Shown piece after piece: positions 1 through 9,036 of a stretch of 40,772 nt of DNA. Below the pieces are notes generated by a model. It was not told the origin of the DNA and did not search any database. It saw nothing but the letters and a program-made list of their open reading frames with translations. A program made the position numbers and the translations under genes. Origin of the DNA: Rahnella woolbedingensis (GTDB taxonomy: Bacteria > Pseudomonadota > Gammaproteobacteria > Enterobacterales > Enterobacteriaceae); assembly GCF_003602095.1 (NCBI RefSeq), contig NZ_RAHH01000039.1:1-40772 (forward strand). The letters are read 5' to 3'. The stretch's first letter is position 1. Each line of letters opens with the position of its first letter.

Positions 1-30
1 AAGGGTCCATGTTGAGCATGAACCCTTTTT
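1..30 (+). terminator. Rho-independent terminator at the window edge
   Basis: The arms AAGGGT-C-CATG and CATG-A-ACCCTT pair around a TTGAG loop with one internal C/A mismatch, and the right arm runs into TTTTT. The gene it ends lies to the left, outside the window. Confidence 0.65.
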
Positions 31-143
31 ACACGAGCCACCGGATCGGTCAACTGATCCTTAAACGATCGGCATTACGCTCCGGCGTGCCTTTTTTATG
101 CCCGTCTTATATGAAAGTGTTTTATGACAATTCCTGATGCCAG

Positions 144-217
144 TTGGGCATTTGCTTAAAAATGTGACTTTACCCGCAACTTCAATAGGTGCTTCCGCTC
201 TTTGGGCATTTGCATAA
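144..217. promoter_or_regulatory. Pair of direct-repeat operator-like motifs upstream of cdaR
   Basis: TTGGGCATTTGCTTAA (144-159) and TTGGGCATTTGCATAA (202-217) share 15 of 16 bases, starts 58 bp apart. The motif is roughly palindromic (TT..GCA-TT-TGC..AA). Two related copies lie in the gudP leader at 3799 and 3841. CdaR is known to control gud genes and its own gene in E. coli, so CdaR operators are the natural inference. I do not have a published CdaR matrix to compare. Confidence 0.5.
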
Positions 218-283
218 TGTATGGCAGCAAACGGCTGGGTATGCTCTCTGAACAACAAAACAATAAGCCAAGGCAGGGGATCC

Positions 284-1444
284 ATGTCGGCGTATCATCT
301 CGATGCAAAGCTGGCGCAACAGATTGTTGCCCGCACCATGCAAATTATTGATAGTAATGTGAATGTCATGGATGGACGCGGAAGAATTATCGGCAGTGGT
401 GACGATCAGCGTCTTGGCGAATTGCACGAAGGTGCTTTGCTGGCAATTTCACAGGAACGTATTGTCGATATCGACGAAGGCGTAGCAAGGCATCTGCACG
501 GTGTGCGTCCGGGGATCAACCTGCCGCTGCGCATCGACGGGCTGATCGTCGGCGTAATCGGCCTGACCGGCAATCCGGCTCAGTTACGGCAATATGGCGA
601 GCTGGTGTGTATGACCGCCGAAATGATGCTGGAACAGGCGCGTTTGCTGCATATGCTGGCACAGGACAGCCGTCTGCGTGAAGAACTGGTGCTCAATCTT
701 ATCCGCGTAGACGAACTTTCTCCGGCGCTGATGGAATGGGCGCAACGTCTGGGCATAGATCTGAACCGCCCTCGTGTGGCGGCCGTGGTCGAGGTCGACA
801 GCGGCCAGCTCGGCGTTGATTCCGCGATGGCCGAACTGCAACAGCTGCAAACGTTGCTGACGACTCCGGAGCGCGACAATCTGATCGCCATTGTATCCCT
901 TACCGAAATGGTGGTGCTAAAACCGGCGCTGAACAGCTACGACCGCTGGGATGCAGACGGCCACCGTCAGCGTATCGATCACCTGCTTTCCCGTATGACT
1001 GAAACAGGTCGTCTGCGTGTGCGCATTTCGCTGGGCAACTTTTTCACCGGCCCCGGCAGCATTGCCCGCTCGTACCGCACCGCGCGTACTACCATGACCG
1101 TCGGTAAACAGCGGATGCCGGAGCAGCGCTGTTACTTCTATCAGGATCTGATCCTGCCGGTACTGCTCGACAGTCTGCGCGGCGGCTGGCAGGCCGACGA
1201 ACTGGTGCGACCGCTGGCGCGTTTAAAAGCCACCGACAACAACGGTTTACTCCGGCGTACCCTGGCGTCGTGGTTCCATAATAACGTCCAGCCGACAGCC
1301 ACGTCGAAAGCGTTATATATTCACCGTAATACACTGGAATATCGTCTGAACAGAATTTCCGAATTAACCGGATTAGATCTGGGTAATTTCGACGATCGCC
1401 TGCTGCTGTATGTGGCCCTGCAATTAGATAATGATCATGGATAA
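284..1444 (+). CDS. cdaR: CdaR, carbohydrate diacid regulator
   Basis: Transcriptional activator of D-glucarate, D-galactarate and D-glycerate use; it senses sugar diacids. The 386-residue product starts at ATG 284 (MSAYHLDAKLAQQIVARTM), preceded by AGGCAGGGGA at 271-280. An in-frame start at 221 would add 21 residues with no counterpart in E. coli CdaR (385 aa). The first ~135 residues are the diacid-recognition domain (DARGRIIGSGD-like and RHLHGVRPGINLPL stretches). The C-terminal ~60 residues hold the PucR-type helix-turn-helix (ALYIHRNTLEYRLNRI). It stands alone, about 2.5 kb upstream of and on the same strand as the gud operon; in E. coli cdaR is not next to gudPXD. Motif copies at 144 and 202 suggest autoregulation. 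Confidence 0.95.
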   Translation: MSAYHLDAKLAQQIVARTMQIIDSNVNVMDGRGRIIGSGDDQRLGELHEGALLAISQERIVDIDEGVARHLHGVRPGINLPLRIDGLIVGVIGLTGNPAQLRQYGELVCMTAEMMLEQARLLHMLAQDSRLREELVLNLIRVDELSPALMEWAQRLGIDLNRPRVAAVVEVDSGQLGVDSAMAELQQLQTLLTTPERDNLIAIVSLTEMVVLKPALNSYDRWDADGHRQRIDHLLSRMTETGRLRVRISLGNFFTGPGSIARSYRTARTTMTVGKQRMPEQRCYFYQDLILPVLLDSLRGGWQADELVRPLARLKATDNNGLLRRTLASWFHNNVQPTATSKALYIHRNTLEYRLNRISELTGLDLGNFDDRLLLYVALQLDNDHG

Positions 1445-1480
1445 GTGATGAATAAACATCTTGAACTGCCGGAGAATATT

Positions 1481-1557
1481 CACCATTCACCATTCACCAT
1501 TCACCATTCACCATTCACCATTCACCATTCACCATTCACCATTCACCATTCACCATT
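1481..1557. repeat. Eleven perfect copies of heptanucleotide CACCATT
   Basis: CACCATT is repeated 11 times without interruption. The array lies between the convergent cdaR and DUF2931 lipoprotein genes. Its right end overlaps the lipoprotein stop codon: on the minus strand the last codons GAA TGG TGA are themselves one repeat unit. Seven is not a multiple of three, but the stop comes at the first unit, so copy-number change would not alter the protein. It would alter the 3' UTR. A plus-strand open frame through the array (HHSPFTI repeats) is an artefact. Confidence 0.95.
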
Positions 1558-2230
1558 CGCCGTAGGGGTAGGTTTTTCCTTTGATAAATTCCTGTGTCGT
1601 TTGGGTATATCCATATCCTTTGGTATGCCGAGTAATCCCTTTACAAACAGTCAGTTTATCCCCCGATACGGTGGTAAGGTCTGTAACAGGTACCGGATAA
1701 TTAGGATGATTACCCACGTCCTGCAGCCAGACTCTGACTTTCCCTTCCGGAGCCAGGCCAAATAGCATAGTTTTATACCAGACGGTGCTGCCAGAAAGTG
1801 CCTTATAGCTGGCAGGTGTTTTCATTTTCTGCCAGACCTCTTGCGGAAAAAACAGACTGGTTTCGTAAGTCTTCATATCAATAATGGAGTCCCAGCAGAA
1901 AATCATATACTGCGGGGGATGGCTGGCTTTATTGAAATGGATCGAGCTTCTTCTAACTTTATCGCTCCACCTCTCGACGCTGGAAGGATTATCCTGGGTT
2001 CCATCCAGCGTATTAAACGTGTCGAGGTAACCGGCGGTATCGACAATGCGTACGTGTGTCACGATCGCGGGGAGTGCCTTGGGGGTGAAGAAGGCAAACT
2101 CCCATTTACCGTAGGGCAGAGTCCAGTCTCCCCCGGCGACGGGTGCTGATCGTCCGTGATGTGATGGCGCCGGCTGACAGGCAGCCAGGCTTAATATCAA
2201 CATCAGACCCTGAGCGTGTTTAATCATCAT
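1550..2230 (-). CDS. DUF2931-type lipoprotein, possible T6SS effector immunity protein
   Basis: A 226-residue predicted lipoprotein: hydrophobic signal MLILSLAAC with lipobox LAAC, so cysteine 18 or so would be lipidated and the rest periplasmic. The body has the WTLPYGKWEFAFFTPKALPA opening and the FCWDSIIDMKTYET segment that I associate with DUF2931. Two ATGs (2230, 2227) are possible. The first overlaps the stop of the upstream tle1 remnant (ATGA), showing translational coupling. Lipoproteins next to Tle1 phospholipases are often immunity proteins that guard the periplasm, so that role is inferred from position only. The protein appears intact although its partner effector is broken. The stop codon sits inside the CACCATT array. 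Confidence 0.75.
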   Translation of the reverse strand: MMIKHAQGLMLILSLAACQPAPSHHGRSAPVAGGDWTLPYGKWEFAFFTPKALPAIVTHVRIVDTAGYLDTFNTLDGTQDNPSSVERWSDKVRRSSIHFNKASHPPQYMIFCWDSIIDMKTYETSLFFPQEVWQKMKTPASYKALSGSTVWYKTMLFGLAPEGKVRVWLQDVGNHPNYPVPVTDLTTVSGDKLTVCKGITRHTKGYGYTQTTQEFIKGKTYPYGEW

Positions 2231-3247
2231 AGTTTTTTACCGTCCATGTTGTATTCAGAGCGTCGCCAGTTCTCATCAGGGCGCCCGGTGAAACTAATCA
2301 TTTCAGCGGGGGATGTGCCACCTTTAATACTTCCACGAGTATCTGTGACTACTGCGTTCCAGTTTGCCGAACAATGAATGTAATCTCTGGCTATCTGGTC
2401 TATCTCATCTGTGGTGAAGCCTTGGGTGGTTGGGGCTGCACGCGTTGCTTTACCCAGTGCAATAGCTTTAGTACAAAAGGAGGACAGTTCCTGAGGGAGT
2501 TTCATGTCCGGATTTAATGGGTCTATAAGATTAAAAACAGCCCCCGCCTCCTGTGCCGCATCAAGCATCACTCGCAGTACTACCTTGGACCAGTCATTTT
2601 TACTATCCGGTCTTTCAGCAGCAGCGCCGCAAAGCTTCGCTTTTGAAAGCTGCCATAGCGATCCTGTGGCATCCGGTCGTCATACCATGTTTCAGGCACG
2701 ATATTGTTTGTGCGCATCACCGGCGCGATGGTGGGGGCCAGACTTAACATCTCCCGTTCAGCAAGTGTCTGCCGGTATCAGAAATACCCAACCCCAAACC
2801 AACAGGACTATCGGGGCTGCCTGCTCTTGTGCCAATTCCCTCTACATATATTGCCTGCTGAGCGGCCCCAGACTCCACCGGGAGATCGACCTTATACAAC
2901 GTATACAGCCAATGCACATTGGTGTAATACCCGGTATAGCTGCTGGCTTCAAACCCCGATAACCCCATTTGTTTTTGCCCGCATTGAACCGGCACCGACT
3001 GTGCGTCCGCATCGCTCAGATTGAAATGCTCACTGGAGCAGGCTTTAAGCATATTTTCGGTATTGACCGCGTTATTTCCGGTGCCATCGAAAAATACACC
3101 CAATGTGATCGTGATTTCACGTTTTGGCTCTTCTTCAGATGGGGTGGACTGCTCAGGAGATAAGTCAGGCGCTATAAGCGGAGCCTTATCCGGGAGTTTG
3201 GAATGGCGTAGCTGATTGGGCATGCTGCTCAGGTTGTCCATCATCAT
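2227..3247 (-). pseudogene. Decayed Tle1-like (DUF2235) T6SS phospholipase effector
   Basis: Reading from ATG 3247 (MMMDNLSSMPNQLRH), the N-terminal part has the family signature ITLGVFFDGTGNNAVNTENM and runs to GLGLGISDTG, then stops at 2744. The C-terminal part continues in other frames: EREMLSLAPTIAPVMRTNN, then DDRMPQDRYGSFQKRSFAALL, and finally VVLRVMLDAAQEAGAVF up to FTGRPDENWRRSEYNMDGKK at 2227. The join near 2761-2771 removes the catalytic middle, including the GxSxG nucleophile region expected in this family, and shifts frame. A second shift lies at the T5 run 2597-2601 (five A on the coding strand, where six would restore VKNDW). The effector cannot be functional as written. The start overlaps the PAAR gene by about 60 bp. 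Confidence 0.85.
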
Positions 3248-3578
3248 TAAGGATGTCGGGCTGCAGGCCATCAAGACCGGGGACGTCAGGAATGATGGCG
3301 GTTCTTTTTTGATACCCGTTTTCAATGGTGTGAATAAAGGTTGCCCGGCAAGGGCAGGAACTGACGCTGTGTAACGTCCCCGCCAGCAGCAAACCTTCAT
3401 TACGTCTTTTGGGCAAACCTCCGACGATTGCAAATATACCCGGGAATTTACCGCAGGTGACCTTATCTCCCACCCGTGCGCAGGGAACACCATGAAAGCG
3501 TAATGTTGAGCTGCCGCTGAGGATATCTCCGCAGCAGGTCGTCTTATCACCTATTCTGAGAAAAAATCCCTTTGCCAT
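3186..3578 (-). CDS. PAAR-domain protein (T6SS spike tip)
   Basis: The 130-residue product begins MAKGFFLRIGDKTTCCGDIL. Residues 1 to ~88 form a PAAR domain with the usual repeated GDKTTC, GDKVTCGKFPG and AGTLHSVSSCPC elements that bind metal at the tip of the VgrG spike. The last ~40 residues are a polar tail. PAAR proteins carry or recruit effectors for injection by type VI secretion; the gene next to it encodes the degraded Tle1-like effector. No other T6SS gene (vgrG, hcp, tss) is present, so this is an orphan module that would rely on a secretion system elsewhere. It looks intact, though the tail may have been cut short by a frame change. Confidence 0.85.
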   Translation of the reverse strand: MAKGFFLRIGDKTTCCGDILSGSSTLRFHGVPCARVGDKVTCGKFPGIFAIVGGLPKRRNEGLLLAGTLHSVSSCPCRATFIHTIENGYQKRTAIIPDVPGLDGLQPDILNDDGQPEQHAQSATPFQTPG

Positions 3579-3744
3579 ATTATGATGTCCTTTAACTTTA
3601 CTTTAGAAAATAAAATGACAGGCACCACTTTACGCCGGTAAATTTAAGATATGAAATATGATATTAAAGGTTTTTTAAAGTTAATTATTCTCTCTCTGAA
3701 TGTATTTATAAGTCTTGCCGCGAGTCCTTTCCTTTAATTCATGA

Positions 3745-3766
3745 TTGCGTGATGCTCATCACAGCT
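3745..3766. promoter_or_regulatory. CRP-binding site in the gud leader
   Basis: The core CGTGA-TGCTCA-TCACA (3748-3763) differs from the consensus TGTGA-N6-TCACA by one base. It lies about 213 bp before the gudP start codon, in the divergent gap between the PAAR gene and gudP. A -10-like TAAGAT at 3813 would put it near -70. Catabolite control of sugar-diacid genes by cAMP-CRP is plausible. It could also act on the PAAR gene. Confidence 0.6.
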
Positions 3767-3798
3767 GTTTCATTTTTCGTGAACTGACTCGCATGACG

Positions 3799-3856
3799 CT
3801 GGGCATTCGCCTTAAGATAAATGCAAAGCCGCGCTGATGCTTGGTGCTTTGCCTAA
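3799..3856. promoter_or_regulatory. Two CdaR-operator-like motifs in the gudP leader
   Basis: CTGGGCATTCGCCTTAA (3799-3815) and TTGGTGCTTTGCCTAA (3841-3856) resemble the two 16-bp motifs upstream of cdaR; their starts are 42 bp apart, about four helical turns. GCAAAGC (3824-3830) and GCTTTGC (about 3846-3852) also form an inverted repeat. Inferred CdaR operators; not tested. Confidence 0.45.
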
Positions 3857-3978
3857 TGAGTTGCTCAAGTGTTGTTCTTATACTGGCTGCGCTCCTTCCT
3901 CTCTGAACCCTACAGTTCTGTGAATGGATTGACTTTTATCTCTGTTTAGAGGCGTTGTCATTAATTTTGGAGAACACC

Positions 3979-5321
3979 ATGGAAACTACCGCTTCAGCAG
4001 CCAGTGCCATAAAAAAAGAACTAACGCGCGCTACTGGATAGTGGTGATGTTATTTATTGTCACCTCATTTAATTATGGCGATCGTGCCACACTCTCTATT
4101 GCCGGTTCGGCAATGGCGAAAGATATCGGGCTGGATTCTGTCGGGATGGGATATATTTTTTCGGCATTTTCATGGGCCTATGTCATCGGACAAATACCCG
4201 GCGGCTGGTTGCTGGATAAATTCGGGTCTAAAAAAGTTTATTTCTACAGTATTTTCATCTGGTCTTTATTTACCTTGCTGCAAGGCTTTGTCGATGTGTT
4301 CAGCGGCTTTGGCATTGTGGTCTCGCTGTTCGCGTTACGCTTTCTGGTCTGGTTGGCTGAAGCACCCTCTTTTCCGGGCAACAGCCGTATCGTCGCTGCG
4401 TGGTTCCCGGCGCAGGAACGCGGTACCGCCGTGTCGATTTTTAACTCCGCCCAGTATTTTGCGACCGTGATTTTCGCCCCGATCATGGGCTGGCTGACAC
4501 ATGAAGTCGGCTGGTCGCATGTGTTCTTCTTCATGGGCGGACTCGGGATCGTGCTGAGTTTCATCTGGCTGAAAGTGATCCACGATCCCAAAGATCATCC
4601 GGGTGTGAATCAGGCCGAACTTGATTACATGGAAGCCGGTGGCGCGCTGATCAATATGGATCAGAAAACCACCAAAAAAGCGGCAGTCAAAGGTGAAAGG
4701 CTTTTCCAGATTAAACAGTTAATGAAATCGCGCATGATGATTGGCATCTACATCGGCCAGTACTGCATCAATGCGCTGACCTACTTTTTCATCACCTGGT
4801 TCCCGGTATATCTGGTGCAGGCGCGCGGCATGTCAATCCTGAAAGCCGGGATGGTGGCCTCCGTGCCTGCGATTTGCGGATTCCTCGGTGGCGTACTGGG
4901 CGGGATTATTTCCGACTGGCTGCTGCGCAGAACCGGCAACCTTACGCTGTCGCGTAAAGTGCCGATTGTGGTCGGCATGTTGTTGTCGATATCGATGATC
5001 TTCTGCAACTACGTTGATACCGAATGGATGGTGGTGGGCATTATGGCGTTTGCCTTCTTTGGCAAAGGGCTGGGGGCGCTGGGCTGGGCAGTCATGGCCG
5101 ATACCGCACCGAAAGAGATCAGCGGGCTGAGCGGCGGGCTGTTCAACATGTTCGGTAACGTCTCCGGCATCATCACGCCAATTGCTATCGGCTACATTAT
5201 CGGCAGCACAGGATCATTCAACGGCGCGCTGATTTATGTCGGAGTCCACGCGTTATTGGCGGTCGTCAGCTACGTGTTTATCGTCGGTAAAATCGAACGT
5301 ATCCAGTTACGCGCCTTCTGA
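3979..5321 (+). CDS. gudP: GudP, D-glucarate MFS permease, with a frameshift at an A7 run
   Basis: Inner-membrane major facilitator superfamily transporter for D-glucarate/galactarate by proton symport. The body ([20 protein letters not shown] to the end) matches E. coli GudP closely, with 12 membrane segments. The only start with a good ribosome site (GGAGA at 3969-3973) is ATG 3979, giving [13 protein letters not shown]. That frame stops at 4039 unless the ribosome slips back one base in the A7 run at 4011-4017. Slippage would give [15 protein letters not shown], the expected family sequence. Eight A residues would keep one frame. So this is a missing base in the assembly, a true mutation, or programmed slippage on A-AAA-AAA. 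GTG 4041 gives an in-frame start but has no visible ribosome site and cuts off the conserved RTNARYWI. First gene of gudP-gudX-gudD. Confidence 0.85.
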
Positions 5322-5335
5322 GCCCAAGGAGAATC

Positions 5336-6676
5336 ATGATGAATACGCAATCCTCACCGGTGATCACTGACATGCAGGTCATTCCGGTGGCGGGGCATGA
5401 CAGCATGCTGATGAACATCGGCGGCGCGCATGGCGCTTATTTTACCCGCAATATCGTTATTCTGACCGACAGCGCCGGGAACACCGGCGTGGGTGAAGCA
5501 CCGGGCGGAGAGGTGATTTACAACACGCTGGTGGAAGCTATTCCCCGGGTAAAAGGCCAGGAAGTGGCGCGCATGAACCGGCTGGTGCACCAGATCCATG
5601 TCGGTAATCAGTCTTCGGATTTTGACTCCTTTGGCAAAGGCGCGTGGACGTTTGAACTGCGCGTCAACGCCGTCGCGGCACTGGAAGCGGCGCTGTTAGA
5701 TCTGATGGGAAAATTCCTCGGCGTTCCGGTGTGCGAACTCCTCGGGCCGGGTAAACAGCGTGATGAAGTGACGGTGCTGGGATATCTGTTCTACGTCGGC
5801 GACCGGCAGAAAACCGATTTGCCGTATCAGGAAGGTGCGCGCGGCGTTCACGACTGGTATCACCTGCGTCATCAGGAAGCGATGAACAGTGAGGCGGTGG
5901 TGCGACTGGCGGAAGCCGCGCAGGACCGCTACGGTTTTAAAGATTTCAAACTCAAAGGCGGCGTGCTGCCGGGCGAGCAGGAAATCGACGCGGTAAAAGC
6001 GCTGGCAAAACGTTTCCCGGATGCGCGCATTACCGTCGATCCGAATGGCGCGTGGCTGCTCGATGAAGCAGTCGACCTGTGCAAAGACCTGCACGGGATC
6101 CTCAGTTATGCCGAAGATCCGTGTGGTGCAGAGCAGGGGTTTTCAGGCCGCGAAGTGATGGCGGAATTCCGCCGTGCGACCGGTCTGCCGGTGGCGACCA
6201 ACATGATCGCCACCAACTGGCGTGAGATGCAGCATGCGGTGATGTTGCAGTCGGTGGATATTCCGCTGGCCGATCCGCATTTCTGGACCATGCACGGCGC
6301 GGTGCGCGTGGCGCAACTTTGTGATGAATGGGGCCTGATGTGGGGTTGCCATTCCAATAACCATTTCGATATTTCGCTGGCGATGTTTACCCACGTTGGC
6401 GCGGCGGTGCCGGGTAAACCGACGGCCATTGATACGCACTGGATCTGGCAGGAAGGCAATCAGCGTCTGACTAAAGAACCGCTGCAAATTGTGAACGGAA
6501 AAATAAAAGTACCTGAAAAACCGGGGCTGGGTGTGGAGATCGATATGGATCAGATCCGCCGCGCGCATGAACTGCACAAGAAACTGCCGTCCGGTGCGCG
6601 CAATGATGCCATCGCCATGCAGTACCTGATCCCCGGCTGGACATTCGATCGTAAGCGCCCGGCCATGGGCCGCTGA
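5336..6676 (+). CDS. gudX: GudX, glucarate dehydratase-related protein
   Basis: Enolase-superfamily protein of the glucarate dehydratase group; 446 residues, as in E. coli GudX. The catalytic residues of glucarate dehydratase are all visible: K205 and K207 (FKLKGG), D235 and N237 (VDPNGAW), E260 and E266 (AEDPCGAEQ), N289, H339 (CHSNNHFD) and D366 (AIDTHW). It is therefore unlikely to be inert, although E. coli GudX is known as a weaker, less understood relative of GudD. AAGGAGA at 5326-5332 precedes two adjacent ATGs; the second (5339) has the better spacing and gives MNTQSSPV, closer to E. coli. It starts 14 bp after gudP and is 30 bp before gudD, so one operon. Confidence 0.93.
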   Translation: MMNTQSSPVITDMQVIPVAGHDSMLMNIGGAHGAYFTRNIVILTDSAGNTGVGEAPGGEVIYNTLVEAIPRVKGQEVARMNRLVHQIHVGNQSSDFDSFGKGAWTFELRVNAVAALEAALLDLMGKFLGVPVCELLGPGKQRDEVTVLGYLFYVGDRQKTDLPYQEGARGVHDWYHLRHQEAMNSEAVVRLAEAAQDRYGFKDFKLKGGVLPGEQEIDAVKALAKRFPDARITVDPNGAWLLDEAVDLCKDLHGILSYAEDPCGAEQGFSGREVMAEFRRATGLPVATNMIATNWREMQHAVMLQSVDIPLADPHFWTMHGAVRVAQLCDEWGLMWGCHSNNHFDISLAMFTHVGAAVPGKPTAIDTHWIWQEGNQRLTKEPLQIVNGKIKVPEKPGLGVEIDMDQIRRAHELHKKLPSGARNDAIAMQYLIPGWTFDRKRPAMGR

Positions 6677-6706
6677 TTACGGAATCTGAATCAATAAGGA
6701 GTGAGT

Positions 6707-8044
6707 ATGAGTGCTTCATCTACACCAAAAATTGTTTCCATGCAGGTTGTCCCGGTTGCCGGACACGACAGCATGTTGCTCAATCTCAGCGGTGCACACG
6801 CGCCGTTTTTCACCCGTAATATTCTGATCCTCAAAGACAGCAGCGGTAATACCGGCGTCGGCGAAGTGCCGGGCGGCGAGAAGATCCGCCAGACGCTGGA
6901 GGATTCTGCGCTGCTGGTGATTGGCAAAACGCTGGGTGAATACAAAAACGTGATGACTGCTGTGCGCGAAAAGTTCGCCGACCGCGATGCTTCAGGACGC
7001 GGATTACAGACTTTCGATTTACGCACCACCATCCACGTTGTCACCGCCATTGAAGCGGCGATGCTGGATTTGCTCGGTAAGCATCTGGGCGTGACCGTGG
7101 CATCCCTTCTGGGTGATGGCCAGCAGCGCGATGAAGTCGAAATGCTCGGCTATCTGTTCTATGTCGGTGACCGCAACAAGACTTCGCTGGGCTATCAGAG
7201 CCAGCCGGGCGACAGCTGTGACTGGTACCGGCTGCGCCACGAAGAAGCGCTGACACCGGCGGCGGTGGTGCGTCTGGCGGAAGCGGCTTATGAGAAATAC
7301 GGCTTCAATGATTTCAAACTCAAAGGCGGCGTGCTGGCGGGCAGTGAAGAAGCTGAAGCCGTGACCGCGCTGGCGCAGCGATTCCCGCAGGCGCGCATCA
7401 CTCTCGATCCGAACGGTGCCTGGTCGCTGAATGAAGCGATCGCGCTGGGTAAACAACTGCGCGGCGTGCTGGCCTATGCGGAAGACCCGTGTGGCGCGGA
7501 GCAGGGTTTCTCCGGCCGTGAGGTGATGGCGGAGTTCCGTCAGGCGACCGGTTTGCCGACGGCGACGAATATGATTGCCACCGACTGGCGTCAGATGGGG
7601 CATACCATCCAGCTGAAATCCGTGGATATCCCGCTGGCGGATCCGCATTTCTGGACCATGCAGGGTTCAGTACGCGTGGCGCAGATGTGCCACGAATGGG
7701 GCCTGACCTGGGGCTCGCACTCAAATAACCACTTCGATATTTCGCTGGCGATGTTTACTCAGGTGGCCGCTGCGGCACCGGGCAAAATCACCGCTATCGA
7801 CACGCACTGGATCTGGCAGGAAGGCAATCAGCGCCTGACCAAAGAACCGTTGCAGATCAAAGGCGGCAAAGTGCGCGTGCCGGAACAGCCGGGTCTGGGC
7901 GTAGAGCTGGATATGGATCAGGTGATGAAAGCCCATGAACTGTATAAAGGTATGGGACTCGGCGCACGCGACGACGCGCAGGGGATGCAGTTCCTTGTGC
8001 CGGACTGGAAGTTTGATCCGAAAAGGCCGTGCCTGGTGCGGTGA
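6707..8044 (+). CDS. gudD: GudD, D-glucarate dehydratase
   Basis: Removes water from D-glucarate (and L-idarate) to give 5-keto-4-deoxy-D-glucarate, the first step after uptake. The product is 445 residues from ATG 6707, preceded by TAAGGAGT; a GTG at 6701 lies inside that ribosome site and is rejected. The enolase-superfamily residues are present: KLK in FNDFKLKGG (about 205), [31 protein letters not shown] and AIDTHW. About 70% of residues match the neighbouring gudX, showing an old tandem duplication; motif differences such as [11 protein letters not shown] versus [11 protein letters not shown] separate the two groups as in E. coli. Last gene of the operon, followed by a strong terminator. 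The later enzymes (aldolase GarL, GarR, GarK) are not in the window. Confidence 0.95.
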   Translation: MSASSTPKIVSMQVVPVAGHDSMLLNLSGAHAPFFTRNILILKDSSGNTGVGEVPGGEKIRQTLEDSALLVIGKTLGEYKNVMTAVREKFADRDASGRGLQTFDLRTTIHVVTAIEAAMLDLLGKHLGVTVASLLGDGQQRDEVEMLGYLFYVGDRNKTSLGYQSQPGDSCDWYRLRHEEALTPAAVVRLAEAAYEKYGFNDFKLKGGVLAGSEEAEAVTALAQRFPQARITLDPNGAWSLNEAIALGKQLRGVLAYAEDPCGAEQGFSGREVMAEFRQATGLPTATNMIATDWRQMGHTIQLKSVDIPLADPHFWTMQGSVRVAQMCHEWGLTWGSHSNNHFDISLAMFTQVAAAAPGKITAIDTHWIWQEGNQRLTKEPLQIKGGKVRVPEQPGLGVELDMDQVMKAHELYKGMGLGARDDAQGMQFLVPDWKFDPKRPCLVR

Positions 8045-8061
8045 TCCACCGGCGTAAATCA

Positions 8062-8088
8062 AAAAGCCTCTCTTGTGAGAGGCTTTTA
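8062..8088 (+). terminator. Terminator of the gud operon
   Basis: Perfect stem AAAAGCCTCTC / GAGAGGCTTTT with a TTGT loop. It has an A-run before and a T-run after, so it can serve both gudD and the convergent gene ending at 8105. Confidence 0.9.
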
Positions 8089-8104
8089 CTTTCTGGCAGG
8101 GTAC

Positions 8105-8923
8105 TTAACCCCGTGCGTGCTCCGCAGCCTTCCCGATCAGTTCGTCTGACGGACGTTTGCCTGTGTACAGCACAAACTGCTCGACGGCCTGTAATGCCGC
8201 GACTTCTTCGCCGGTGATGATTTTTTTGCCCTGTTCGCGGCCATAGCGGATAAGCGGTGTTCCGCCCGGCGCAACCACCACGTCAAACACGGTGCTGGCG
8301 CGGTCAATCACCTGCTTTTCAAACGCCAGAGAATCGGCTTCCTGGGCACCGGGCATACCGATTGGCGTGACGTTCACCACCATATCTACCGGTAAATCAC
8401 CCACTTCGGCTTTCCATTCATAGCCATATTCTTCTGCCAGCGCACGGCCATTGGCTTCATTGCGGGCAATGATGAAACCCTTTTTGAATCCGGCGTCACG
8501 AATGGCGGCGACCACGGCTTTACCCATACCGCCGCTGCCGCGCAGGGCGAAGACGGCGTCACGTGGTACCTGATGGCTGTCGAGCAATTTAGCGACGGCA
8601 ATATAGTCGGTGTTATACGCACGCAGGAAACCGTCGTCGTTGACGATGGTGTTCACGGACTGAATGGCGGTAGCGGAAGGATCCAGTTCATCGAGGAAAG
8701 GAATGCAGGCTTCCTTGAACGGCATCGACACCGCGCAGCCACGGATGCCCAGCGCGCGCACGCCTTTCACCGCGGCTTCGATATCTTTGGTAGAGAAAGC
8801 TTTGTAGACAAAATTCAGGTCTAACGCCTGATAGAGGTAATTATGAAAACGCGTGCCGAAATTTCCCGGACGACCGGAAAGGGACATACACAATTGCGTA
8901 TCTTTATTAATTTCCCGACTCAT
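8105..8923 (-). CDS. Shikimate 5-dehydrogenase-like protein
   Basis: NAD(P)-dependent oxidoreductase related to AroE. 272 residues from ATG 8923, preceded by CAGGAGAAC; an open frame upstream to 9013 lacks a better start. The N-terminal domain has the substrate-side motif VSMPFKEACIPFLDEL (AroE normally V-T-x-P-x-K) and VNTIVNDDGFLRAYNTDY, with the AroE-like NTD. The C-terminal Rossmann half has ALRGSGGMGKAVVAAI in place of the usual GAGGA, then VVNVTPIGMPG and EQFVLYTGKRP. It belongs to the divergent group of shikimate-dehydrogenase-like proteins whose substrate is uncertain, not to the main AroE of aromatic synthesis. Convergent with gudD; the terminator is shared. Confidence 0.8.
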   Translation of the reverse strand: MSREINKDTQLCMSLSGRPGNFGTRFHNYLYQALDLNFVYKAFSTKDIEAAVKGVRALGIRGCAVSMPFKEACIPFLDELDPSATAIQSVNTIVNDDGFLRAYNTDYIAVAKLLDSHQVPRDAVFALRGSGGMGKAVVAAIRDAGFKKGFIIARNEANGRALAEEYGYEWKAEVGDLPVDMVVNVTPIGMPGAQEADSLAFEKQVIDRASTVFDVVVAPGGTPLIRYGREQGKKIITGEEVAALQAVEQFVLYTGKRPSDELIGKAAEHARG

Positions 8924-9036
8924 TTCGTTCTCCTGATAGGGGCATTTAGTCTCAATGAACCTTAGCTGAAACGATACAACCCTACAATCTTCCCGTACCG
9001 CCCGTGGTCTCATTTCTGTGGATTCGGGGCGGTGAA

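Noticed and set aside
1481-1557. Repeat array as CRISPR
   Set aside because: Seven-base units without spacers.
1445-1765. Plus-strand open frame with HHSPFTI repeats
   Set aside because: It is only the CACCATT array read in one frame, followed by antisense of the lipoprotein gene.
3186-3550. N-terminal extension of the Tle1 fragment upstream of 3247
   Set aside because: This stretch is the PAAR gene read in the wrong frame.
4041-4047. GTG 4041 as the natural gudP start
   Set aside because: No ribosome site, and it drops the conserved KRTNARYWI; the strong site at 3969 points to ATG 3979.
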